Positions 54,083-64,000 of a stretch of 64,000 nt of DNA are shown piece after piece. Made by a program: the position numbers and the translations under genes. Each line of letters starts with the position of its first letter. Position 1 is the first letter of the stretch. Source of the stretch: Pseudogymnoascus destructans (Eukaryota; Ascomycota; Leotiomycetes; Thelebolales; Thelebolaceae); assembly GCF_001641265.1 (NCBI RefSeq), contig NW_020167553.1, forward strand, positions 117,881 to 181,880, read 5' to 3'. The notes beneath the pieces are model-generated. The model saw only the letters and a program-made list of their open reading frames with translations, was not told where the DNA came from and did not search any database.

Positions 54083-57000
54083 ATGGCGGCCAGCTTCTCC
54101 TACCTCGCAACTCACGGGGTGCTGCTCTGCCGCGACTGCGGGACCTGCCTCATGCCCGCGCGCGCCAGCCAGGAGTGGCACCTGAGGCACCCACCCCACG
54201 ACCTCAAGGGGCCGGAGCTGCGCACCCTGCTCGACCTCTTCGCGACGCATGAGCTGCGGCCCCCGGGACAGGTCGCCCTGCCAGACCAGCCCTGCATCGC
54301 CATCGAGGGACTGCGCCGCCATCCGGCATTCTCCTGCATCCTCTGCGACGACGGCCGGCCGACCCTGACCCGGTCCGGGCCGGCCATCAGGGCGCACGTG
54401 TCCCGGGAGCACGGGCAGAAGCCGTCGCAGCAGAGTGAGGGTGGCGCGTGGCAGAGATGCACGGTGCAGACCTTCTTCGCAAAGACCGAGCATGTCCGGT
54501 ACTTTGTGGTTACAGACGACGACAGGGCGGAAGGGGACGCAGCTACTGCCGCCATCGCCCTCGAGCCGCAGGAGCAGGCCTTCTTCGACCTGGCCGACGC
54601 GGACGCGACCATGGTAGCGGACGACATCAAGACGGAGGGCAACAAGGTGCACGGCTTCGACAGCCACCCCTCGGCTGCGGTCCCGTGGCTGAGGCGGACT
54701 GGCATCGAGAACCACGTGCGGGGCCTAGAGAAGGACGAGATGCACGCCGCCTTTGCGCTGCCGAAGAGCGCAGATGAGGGAGAGCCCGAGCTGTTCCTGA
54801 TGCTCGAGGTCATGGACGAGATCCTCGCTGAGGTGCACGGCTGGTGCTTCGACGGGCCGGACTGCATGCTGACGTGGCCGAGGCAGCTCGCGCTGAGCCG
54901 CTTCCATGGCGCCCCTACCTCATCGGCACCAGCCAGTTGCAGGGCAGGCAGGGTGCGCGGCTTCGACCCCAAGAAGGAGCCATCCACACTGCGCACAAAC
55001 TTTGGGTACTGGAAGCAGTTCATGGCGTACTGCTACCGCGTCGCCTACTGCGGCAGCCACTTCACGCCACCTCTGAGCGCGGACCAGGGCAGGCGCCCCG
55101 AGGACCGGATCCGGCTGACGGACGAGCAGACGACAGCTTGGGAGGCCGCCCTGGAGTGCGCTGCCGACGGAGACCGCTTAGCGCTGAACGACGCCCTCCG
55201 ATCCCTCTGCATGGCCCTCGTCTGCCACGAGTTCGGCGGCGACCGCTTCAGCTCGCCGCTCCTCAGCTTCTGCGCGATGCTGAGCGTCAAGCCACGCACC
55301 AAGTCGTGGAAGGAGCCGGGCAACTTCAACAGCTGCCTGTCCGGCCTGATCTGGGCTGTGCAGCTGCTCATCTTCAGCACGGCCGCATACCTCGAGAGGT
55401 CGGGCGCCGGCAGCACGCTCGAGCACATCAACAGCATCTGCGAGCAGTACCTGCGGCCGGACACGGAGACGCCCATGGGCGAGATACTGGGCTGGCGCCT
55501 GCTGCTGTTCGCGGTGTCGAAGGACGGAGTGGGCTCGCACCAGGCGCACTGGGACGAGGACGAGCAGATCCTCACCTACAGGGACGTCGACCTGAACATG
55601 GACGAGGTGCAGCAGCTGCTGCTGTCGGAGTTCAGGCAGGCGCAGCATCTGCTGCACGGCGAGCTCATGTTTGGCGCAGCGGGCCTGCCACGGATGCGCG
55701 CGTGGGCACTCAAGGACAACCTCGACGCCGACAACTTTAGCTGGCACTTTGGCGAGCACCGGGAGAACGCGGCACTGCTGAAGCCGCTCGCGGGCTCACT
55801 GCGCAATGTCATACGGGAGTCGCAGTCACTCCGAGCGTCATTCCTCGACACCACTGCTGCACCTACTGCTGAGGATGGAGAGGATGGAGAGGCTGATGCA
55901 GGGGTCACGAGGGTCATGTGGCGACAGAAGGCCATCGACCAGTACGAGGCCGTCGCTGACGAGTTCCTCAAGCGGCTCCTCGTCCTCATCCACATGGCCT
56001 CGGGCCAGCCGCTGCGCGAGAGCGAGCTGTTCTCCCTCACCTGGCGCAACACGCAGCGGAGGCGTAGCGTCTACCTCAAGCACGGGCTCGTGATGCTGCA
56101 CACCACCTACCACAAGGGCCAGCAGCAGACGGGCAGGTTCAAGGACAACATCCGCTTCCTGCCAGCCGCCATCGGAGACCTCCTGCTGGACTACCTCGTC
56201 TACGTCGTGCCGCTCCGCCAGGCCTTCCTGCGCCAGTCCTCCCCACGCGCAATCATGTCCGCGTACCTGTGGTGGAAGGACGGGGCCGTGTGGGCCGACA
56301 ACCGGCTGACGCGGTGCATGGAGCAGGCGTGCGTGCGGGCCAAGGTGCCACGGCTGCACATCGCCAACTGGCGCCAGATGACGGTCAACATTGTGAAGAC
56401 CAAGTTTGCGGGCGACCTTGCGTGCTTCGAGGGCATCGGGGCCGACGACGACGATGAGGATGCAGAGGAGATGGAGGATGACATCCGGACCATGACGAGG
56501 CAGCGGAACCACAGCACGCGGGTGGTGAACCGCAGCTACGCGAACCAGCTGAACGCGAACTTTGGGAATGTGTGGGATGGCCTCATCCGTCGGAACCTGC
56601 GCGCGTCATCCCTGTGGAGGGGGCTGTGGGATCTCGACACGGTGCTCGGGGATGCGGTCGCAGCAGCAGGGAAGAGGAAGCGCGAGGTGGCAGAGGTGGC
56701 AGGGTCCGACAGGCCGCGGATGCTGAAGAGGATTGCCGTGGGCGTGCACCGGCCGCGGAAGAGGTGGTCTGCTGCAGCCCTGCTGAAGTGCGCGAGGGGG
56801 CTCTACCACGACGACAAGCTGCAGTGGAAGTCGGCCGCACAGGAGCGGGCGATGACGGTCGTCATGTCATGGACGGAGCAGGTCGTCGTCATCCTGGGCA
56901 CCGGCGAGGGGAAGAGCCTGCTGTTCATGCTGCCCTGTGTCCTGCCTGATGCGGGCGTGACGATCCTCGTGCTGCCGCTCGTGTCCCTGCGTGGCGACCT

Positions 57001-58542
57001 GCTGCGGCGTGTGCAGGAGCTCGGATAGACCACCTCGTGTGGGCCCCGGGCGAGGAGCGGGACGCACCGCTGGTGTTCGTCACGGTCGAGGCCGCGAGCA
57101 CGTCTCAGTTCCGGGCGTATGCGCACAGGCTGGCCGCGACGCAGCAGCTCGGCCGCATCGTGATAGACGAGGCGCACCTCACAATCACGGCGTCCGAGTA
57201 CCGTCACGCCATGGCCGACCTCGCCCTCATCCGCAGCGTGCGCACGCAGTTCGTCTACCTGACGGCCACCCTGCCGCCAATGCTACAGGCCGCGTTCGAG
57301 AGGCAGAACAACCTCGTGAAGCCAAAGGTCGTGCGGGCCTCAACGAACAGGCGGAACCTCTCGTACCTCGTGCAGCGGGCCACAGGGCAGGGGAGCCTGC
57401 TAGAAGAGGGCGCGCGGAGGGCCAGGGACGCGTGGCGGGCGAGCGGGGCTGCTCGACCAGACCCGAGACCAAGATCATACTCTACGTGCGGACACGGGAG
57501 GAGGCACAGGACCTGGGCAGCCTGCTCCGCTGCCTGGTCTACACCGCGATGGCCGGCACGGCAGAGGAGAAGCAGGAGCTGCTCAGGACGTGGCTCACCA
57601 CACCCGAGCTGCCATACATTGTGGCGACGTCGGCCCTTAGCGCCGGCTTCGACTACCCACATGTCCGGCTCGTCATGCACCTGGACGAGCCACGCTCCCT
57701 CGTCGACTTTGCGCAGGAGTCCGGTCGGGCTGGGCGCGATGGGAGGGAGGCATACTCAGCCGTGCTCCTGCCGCACAAGTGGCAGTCGCAGGCGGGCAAC
57801 GCCGGTATGGATGTCGAGACGAGGGCACTCTACCGCTACCTCGAAGGCCGGGAGTGCAGGCGCACGTGTCTGAGTGCGCACCTCGATGAGGCATCAGAGC
57901 TTCGGCAGTGCGATGGCACCAGGGATGATGTGGCGTGCGATGTCTGCAGCAGTGGCCCCAGCCCATCACACGTGCCCGTGACGATGCCACAGAGGCAATG
58001 CCGCACACAGGGAGTGCAGCCATCCACGAGAAGCGGCGTTTGGCATACCTCGAGCTCAGCCGCTACAAGGAGGACCTCCTCACCGTGAAGGGGACGTGCC
58101 TGCTCTGTCGAGGGCTCGGGGAGCAGTGGGACCACCAGTTCACCAAGTGCCACCAGCGGTTCGACTTCTTCAGGGCGCGCGACCAGGCCAGAAGGAGGGG
58201 GCAGGGCCGCGGGCCATGGATCTCAGCTTCGCGGCGTGCTACTGGTGCTACAACCCACAGTCGGTCTGTCAACGTGCAGACCCGGCCAGTGGCCTCGAGC
58301 AGTGCAGGTACGCAGACATCGTGATGCCGCTCTGCTACGGCGTGTTCCACAAGACTGGGGGCGAACAGTGGCTGCAGGAGAGGTTCGGTGAGCAGGCAGT
58401 GAGGGCAGGGGCAGCAGGGGCGTTCAATGACGTGGATGTGTTCCTGTCATGGTGTGGGCAGGTGGCCGAGTTTGCAGGTGGGAAGGGCATCTGGGGGGTA
58501 AAGATCGCAGCAGCAGCGCTGCTCGAGTTCGAGGCATATTAA
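54083..58542 (+). pseudogene. TLH copy C (OrsD-like fingers / recombinase-like / RecQ helicase), frameshifted
   Basis: GC-rich homologue of copy A. Start MAASFSYLATHGVLLCRDCG, chosen by alignment with MSEFTYDANHLVVV. Residue positions approximate: CRDC...HLRHPPH (16-38) and CILC...HVSREH (98-120), OrsD-like; LRESEL Arg 644, YHKGQQQ Lys 677, HIANWRQM (His 759, Arg 764), NHS...SYA with His-x8-Tyr (810-819): tyrosine-recombinase-like; then ILGTGEGKS Walker A (about 940), VIDEAHLT, LTATLPP, TSALSAGFDYPHV and ESGRAGRDG: RecQ-type helicase; tail with CLLC and CYWC. Single-base shifts near 57027, 57450, 57990 and 58210 put the helicase into successive frames; no splice sites explain them. At 57027 one A appears missing from an Ile codon. 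Mutational decay or assembly indels are both possible. Confidence 0.85.
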
Positions 58543-59374
58543 ACTAGCGAATGGGTGTTCGACTGGTAGCGCCATGTATTTATAATATAGACTGTAGCCA
58601 TAGAGCCATATTAATTATGTCGTGAGTTGAGAAATATTATTCTCTGCAATTTAAATAAATTGGAACGGATTATAATAATCACACTCCTCGACGAGATATG
58701 AACTGCATTAAATTACTGACGATGACACATACCGCCAATACATATGATCTTATTACAGCAATATAAGCTGTATATTAAACGTCGAACTCGAGATGTAGGG
58801 TTGACATCTTTTTAAGGTTTTCGCCTAACCGCGTTTGGTTGTGACACTCCCGAACATTGATCGTTGCTATGTTTAGGGCATGGGCTGCCCCTCCCCATCA
58901 CCCCCAATTAATCGGAAGCGTTTATAGACCCCCATAGCTCGAATACCAGACTAGCCCTTGGGATATTTCGAGGCAATACTCTAGTTCTGATACTCGTACG
59001 ATTATCTTATAATTACATACCCAGGTGAGACTGGCAAGGACGAATCCCAACATGCAACTCCCATGTCCACACCACTGCCATGGCCTCTCCCGACCAGGGT
59101 TAGAAGATGGGGCATTTTTTAACGAGATCGCCATTTTCTTAGCGAGATGCCATCAAATCCATCCCCCTTTTCATGTAACTGCGTAGCCCTCGCCCAGACG
59201 AACGCAGCCATGCTCCTCCCGGCCTCGGATCTCGACGTTTTTTTTTTTTCAACCCAATTTTGATGGGGTGGTCAGTCATGTGAGTTGCCACGCAGCTAGC
59301 GGGCGTGGCTCGTCTCAGTCTATATCAGAACTTCTACCGTCAAGTCCAAACTTAGTCCTTTACACATTTTTTCC
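58543..59374. other. AT-rich intergenic region
   Basis: No gene seen. AT-rich from 58560 to 58850, in sharp contrast to the GC-rich genes on both sides; an 11-base T run at about 59239. Confidence 0.5.
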
Positions 59375-59830
59375 TTCTCGCGCGGCAACCACCCGGCATT
59401 TCTTCACCACTTTCTTCACGCCAGCACACAGCTCAGTATCGAGTGGCAGAGGGGCACACCATCTTGTGTCATCTGTCTTTGGGGATCCTAGACTATACCA
59501 TCTTATAGTGAGGTACCATCAAAACCTGAGCTCGCGCAACACCACCCAACATTTCTTCACACTTTCTTCACGCAGCACACAGCTCAGTCTCGAGTGGCAG
59601 AGGGGCACACCATCTTGTGTCATCTGTCTTTGGGGATCCTAGACTATACCATCTTATAGTGAGGTACCATCAAAACCTGAGCTCGCGCAACAACCACCCA
59701 ACATTTTTCCACGCTTTCTTCACGCCAGCACACAGCTCAGTCTCGAGTGTCAAGAGGGCACACCATCCTGTGTCATCTGCCTTGGGGATCCTAGACTATA
59801 CCATCTTATAGTGAGGTACCATCAAGACCT
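59375..59830 (+). repeat. three ~152-bp tandem repeats upstream of the dioxygenase gene
   Basis: The marker ATCTTGTGTCATCTGTCTTT occurs at 59461 and 59612, and as ATCCTGTGTCATCTGCCTT at 59765, so the period is 151-153 bp. Each unit includes GGGGATCCTAGACTATACCA, GAGGTACCATCAA and CCTGAGCTCGCG. The last unit runs directly into the start codon at 59845, so the promoter or leader has been duplicated. Confidence 0.85.
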
Positions 59831-59844
59831 GAGCTCGCGACACC

Positions 59845-60876
59845 ATGCCACCAGTACCCTCCATCCAGAAGCGCCACCAGCACCACACAGCCCACTCGCC
59901 ATATGAGTGGAAGGAGAGGAGTGAGTTCTCCCATAACTGGAAGGCCAAGTTCCGCGGCAATGCCCGGGTCATCACCACAGACCTCGCCTGGACCAACCTC
60001 ATCACGCCACCCAACCCCAAGGTCACCACCACACTGGAGCAGGGCCTCGAGCTCAGCAAGCACCTCACGCTGCTCCAGGCATCCCCAAGGATGGTGGGAA
60101 GGATGGCCTCGACATCCAGCCCGTCACCGTCTTCAACTCTGCTGACAAGGACCCAGAGCAGCTCCTCGTCTACATGAGGGGGGGCTGAGCCTCCCGGACA
60201 GGAACAGGACCTCTGCCGCCTCATGGCTGGTGCCATTGAGCAGTACACGGAGCTCGCGCCACCCCCCAAGCCCAGCAGTGACAAGAGGCACGAGATGGAG
60301 CAGGCCAGGAAGGCTGAGCGCGAGGGGAAGAAGTGGGGAGTCTACCACCTTGGGTTGTGGCATGCCACAGGCCAGACAAATTCGCCTCCCACCATCTGCT
60401 CTGACATGCGCAGGACTGGAAATGGCTTCGGGCCACCCTGGCCCTCTACAAGAAGATGGCCCCCCTCGCGCAGACCATTGGGAGGCTCTTCCAGGAGATC
60501 GATCCCAGGGCCTACGAGCAGTACAGGCAGAACTACCTCCGCGAGTGTGCAGCCACGCCTGAGCTGGAGGTCTTCAAGTTCAGCAACAGGAGCTGCTGGC
60601 ACTGCCTCGCGATCCTGATAAACGCCCAGGTTGGGCCACACAAGGACAACCACGATGTGCTGGGATGGCTGGGTTGCGATGGCCTGCTTTGGAGAGTTCG
60701 AAGGAGGGGAGCTGTGCCTGCCAGCCCTTGTTTATAAGATTCCCTTCCAGCCAGGGGATGTTGTCCTGTTCCGCTCTGCAGTCCTCGAGCACTGGATCGC
60801 ACCCTTCGAGGGCACGCGCTACTCCTGCGTCTTCTTCACGAAGCAGAGCAACTGGCAGCCAGGTGAGGAGGAGTAG
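59845..60876 (+). pseudogene. TET/JBP-like 2OG-Fe(II) dioxygenase, frameshifted
   Basis: The C-terminal domain shows a double-stranded beta-helix dioxygenase: VGPHKDNHD (His-x-Asp iron ligands), FEGGELCLP, IPFQPGDVVLFRSAVLEHWI (distal His) and GTRYSCVFF (2OG-binding Arg). The motif order and spacing recall the fungal TET/JBP-like oxygenases that modify 5-methylcytosine or thymine, which have expanded with transposons in fungi. N-terminal part (MPPVPSIQKRHQHHTAHSPY; WKAKFRGNARVITTDLAW) is unassigned. Frames change near 60083, 60190, 60405 and 60665, with no splice signals; the pattern matches the neighbouring TLH copy C. The assignment to TET/JBP rather than another 2OG oxygenase is inference. 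Confidence 0.65.
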
Positions 60877-60939
60877 GGAGCTTGTCCCATGGCCCATTTT
60901 CGAACTCACGTTCTTGCAAGGACTGTAAGTTGACAGCCT

Positions 60940-63590
60940 CGCGACCGATGTAAATGTTCGCTGACGTCTCTTGTGCAGCTTTGCAAGGGGAACAAATTGA
61001 CGTACTCTGATTGTTGATCAGACTTCAGATGGTGGAGACATTCCGGTTCTAGTCGGGCGATGCATGGGAGGGGTGGTTGGGGGGGGCATGTTATAGGATG
61101 GATTGTAAGAACCTGACGCAGCATGCAGACGGTGCGTTCGATGGCGTTAATAAAAGAGATTTGCAAGACGAATCAAATGACGTCCTCCGATTTGTGATAT
61201 GAGTTGAGACGGGTGAGATATTGCAGATTTCGCTGGGGGAATCAGTGGGTGTGGTGGAGCACCTACTTTGAAGGATTATAACTTTTGCAGCTACGGTCGA
61301 AAGCTAACGTTCGAAAGAGATTTACAAGAGGAATCGAATGGCCTCTTACGATTTTTGATACGGCTTGAAACAAGTAAGTTGCTTCGGATTTGTTGGGCCG
61401 GGCCCAGGAAATGGGGCCCCATGGCAACATGTGAGAAGGATTCCAACTTTTGCAGCGACGGCCGAAACTTAACGGTCGGCATCGTTAATGGAAGAGATTT
61501 ACAATGGGAATCGAATGGCGTATCCCGATTTGTGATCCGAGTTAAAATGGTGAAGATATTTATGATTTAGACGGGCAGCAGTGGGTGGGGTTGTACATAT
61601 GAGACGTGGTATAACTTTTGCAGCGGTGCGCAGAACTCAACGTTCGATAGCGCCATTGAAAGATAATTGCAAGCAGAATCGAATGGCCTCCTCCGATTTT
61701 TGATACGAGTTGAAATGATTGTGTTATAACGGATTTCGATGGGTGATTAAGAAGAAGAGGGCATGGAACGGAGATGGTATAAAACCCGGACCGAGAGGCA
61801 AGGGCGTAACGTTCGATGTCGTAATTCAAAGAGATTTACAAGGGGAAGAAAATGGCGTCCTCCGATTTCTAATACGAGTAGAAGTGAGTTAGTTATTGCG
61901 GATTTAAACGGATGGTTGGTGGCAAGGGGGCCAGTGGACCTTAATTTTCGAAGGCCAATAACTTCTCAATCGACAGACGGAATCTAACGTTCAACACGGC
62001 AAATTGAAGCGCGTTTCAAGAGGAATAAAATGGCGTACTCTGGAATTTCAGTACGATTCAAATTGGTTGTTATTCGGATTTTGGTGGTGGTGTAGGTGAC
62101 AGGGGGTGGAAGGGAGGCATAGTTCTTGGAGGGGTGATAACTTTTGAAGCGACAACCCGATCTTAACGTTCGTCATCGTCAATGATAGAGAATTCAAGGG
62201 GAATCAAATGGCGTCCTCCGATTTTTGATACGAATTAAAACGGTGGAGATATTCCGGATATGGTCAGGCGGAAGGGGGGAGGAGGGTATGTCAGATGAGG
62301 GGCTATAAGTATTGCAATAGGCGGCCGAATTTATCGTTCCGGCATCACGTCTGAAAGAGAATTTGGAGGGGAACAAAATAGCGTCTTCATAATTTTGATA
62401 TGATTTGAAACGAGAGAGTTATTTCGGATTTAGACGACTGGCAATGGGTGGGGGGGGCAGGTATAAGGAGAGCAATAAGTTTTGCAGTAAGCAACAGATT
62501 TATCGTTCGAGGGTGGTATTAAAAGAGGATTGCAAGGGGAAGGAATGGCATCTTCGTATTTCTGATACGATTTGAAACGAGAGAGATATTCCGGATTTAG
62601 ACGGGTGGTGGTTTGGGGGGTTCCAGGAAGACCCGATTTTTATCCCCAAGTTAACATGTGCCAGCAACAGACAGAATTTATCGTTCGACTCAGGAAATGA
62701 CGAGAAATACGAGGAGAAGAGAATGGTGTCTTTAGGGTTAGGGTTACAAATTGAAATGGGTGAGTTACTTCGATTTACGTCGGGGTGGCAAAGGTAAGGC
62801 AGCAAATATTTGAGTGAGGTATTATAAGTTATGATAGAGGTGATGTATAAGGAGCGTTCGATATCGTTAATAGGGTAGTTTTTGAAGGGGAAGAGAATGG
62901 CTTCTTCGGAATTTTGATACGAGGTGGAAATGGAAGGCGAATTTCGAATTCAGTTGAGTTTGGGGGGGGGGGGGGCGGCAGTTATTTTGGATGGGAATGA
63001 GGGGAAGTAAGGGGACATTGTAGAGGAATAGTTTGATATCGTCAATAGGGTAGTTTTGCAAGCGGAGAGAATGGCTTTTCAGAATTTCGATACGAGTTGA
63101 AATGGGGGACGAATTTCGAGTTGGTGTGAATAGGGGGTAGGATATATAAGGGAATAATTATAACAGATGAGAATATAGTTTTGGGAATAAGATAGGGAAA
63201 TATATCCGAAAATAATATCGTTAATAGAGTAGTTTTTACGAGACTTACAAAATAGCGTTTTCAGAATTTTATTACAAGTTTAAATAAGGGAGATAATTCG
63301 ATTTCGGTCAAGTAGGGGGGGGGTGTGTTTTTGAGTTGGGGGTGACGGGAGGTGAAGGGATGTTATAGGGGTAATTTTTGGAGAGGAAAAGAATGGCGTA
63401 TTCAGAATTTTGATACGAGATAAAATGAGAGACGAATTTTGAATTTGGGATGGAGGGGGGGGTTATATAAAGCAGTAATTATAATGGACGAGATATATTT
63501 TTGGGAATAAGATGGGTCAATAAAAGGTTTAATATTGTTAATAGGGTAGTTATATGAGACGAACGTAATGGGGTTTTTGGAATTTTGATA
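60940..63590 (+). repeat. degenerate ~172-bp tandem satellite, about 16 units
   Basis: The consensus core GAATCGAATGGCGTCCTCCG followed by ATTTTTGATACGAGTTGAAA recurs near 60990, 61169, 61331, 61508, 61677, 61847, 62023, 62202, 62373, 62540, 62717, 62889, 63065, 63244, 63387 and 63561. Spacings are mostly 162-179 bp with one of 143. Each unit also has TTTTGCAGCGA-like, AACGTTCGA-like and G-run segments. Units diverge more towards the right. Typical of a subtelomeric satellite. Confidence 0.85.
62731..62746 (+). repeat. short telomere-like motif (TTAGGG)2
   Basis: TTTAGGGTTAGGGTTAC lies at the point in one satellite unit where the others read CCTCCGATTTTTGATA. Two repeats could be chance, or a repair scar. 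Confidence 0.5.
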
Positions 63591-64000
63591 GGGTTTTATA
63601 TAAGGGAAACGGGGAGTGAAATGGGAAGTGAGAGGCAGTTAGATGGGGAGTTGGGAGGTTTGAACAGGAAGTGAGTTTTAATGAGCGAGAAGAAAATGGG
63701 AAGTAGGGAGAGGGAGTTAATGGGGAGTGGTAGAGTTTAAAGGAGAGTGGGGAGGAAAGGGAGTTAAAGGGAGTGGTGAGTTTAAAGGGAGAGTGGGAGG
63801 AGGGAAGGAGTTAAACGGGGAGTGGTAGAGTTTAAAGGGAGAGTGGGAGGAGGAAAGGGGAAGTGAAGTAGGAAGTGAGAGGGGAGGTGGGTGGAAGTGA
63901 AGTGGGAAGTGAGAGAGGGTTGAAGATGAAGTGAGAGTTGGGGAAATGGGAAGGGAGAGGATAGTATGGGGGATAAACGGGGAAGTGAGAGGGTGGTAAC
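63591..64000 (+). repeat. purine-rich tail with ~48-bp repeats
   Basis: Almost entirely A and G. A unit GAGTTAAAGGGGAGTGGTAG followed by AGTTTAAAGGGAGAGTGGGAGG repeats near 63714, 63760 and 63808. No coding potential. The strand bias (G-rich reading to the right) is the same as a TTAGGG telomere on the right would have. Confidence 0.8.

Noticed and set aside
57000..58250. Introns as explanation for frame changes in TLH copy C
   Set aside because: No GT...AG pairs of fitting length at the changes; at 57027 the two frames abut with one base missing, so a splice event is not possible.
62731..62746. Telomere repeat array
   Set aside because: Only two TTAGGG units within satellite sequence; not an array.

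Overview
The window looks like part of a nuclear chromosome of a filamentous ascomycete (Pezizomycotina). Introns are short (46-75 nt, GT-AG with one likely GC-AG). The housekeeping genes are fungal (RNA14, ASF1, TSR3, a Lgl/Sro7 protein, a GGA adaptor, mitochondrial IF2, APP1 lipid phosphatase, a QDE-2-like Argonaute). The flanks are typical fungal subtelomere-like sequence. I cannot assign a genus from sequence alone.

Layout. (1) 1-19.9 kb is a transposon graveyard: the 3' part of a pogo/Fot1 DDE transposase; an unknown frameshifted gene; a telomere-linked-helicase-type (TLH) gene on the minus strand, split by a 936-bp solo LTR; a second, internally deleted TLH copy in tandem; a Ty3/Gypsy chromovirus on the minus strand carrying an extra antisense Cys-rich ORF; rearranged pieces of the 936-bp LTR; a gag-like relic; a 357-bp solo LTR; and a complete 756-bp TRIM (miniature LTR element). 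(2) 20.0-47.9 kb is a dense, ordinary gene island of ten genes with no transposon inside it: APP1, Argonaute, RNA14, PP28/PDAP1, Lgl/Sro7, ASF1, a small CxxC protein, mitochondrial IF2, a membrane protein and GGA, followed by TSR3 as the eleventh gene. (3) 48.1-53.9 kb returns to transposons: a 441-bp foldback, a 936-LTR fragment with a second Gypsy copy (plus strand) nested in it, itself carrying another 936-bp solo LTR. (4) 53.9-60.9 kb is a GC-rich block with a third TLH gene and a TET/JBP-like 2OG-Fe(II) dioxygenase gene, both broken by single-base frameshifts. (5) 60.9-64.0 kb holds about 16 copies of a degenerate ~172-bp satellite and then a purine-rich tail, which suggests the chromosome end lies to the right.

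The most interesting unit is the TLH family. Both long copies combine two N-terminal Cys/His clusters resembling OrsD/DUF3505, a central region whose conserved residues look like a tyrosine recombinase (LRESEL or LREPEL arginine, a lysine 33 residues later, a His/Arg cluster, then His-x8-Tyr), and a RecQ-type DEAH helicase with a Cys-rich tail. One copy has a truncated, internally deleted tandem partner and another lies beside a TET/JBP-like gene. This is compatible with a helicase-recombinase mobile or telomere-maintenance element. The recombinase reading is inference and needs structure comparison.

All splice sites were chosen by eye from donor/acceptor consensus, reading-frame continuity and family alignment from memory. 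No searches were run.
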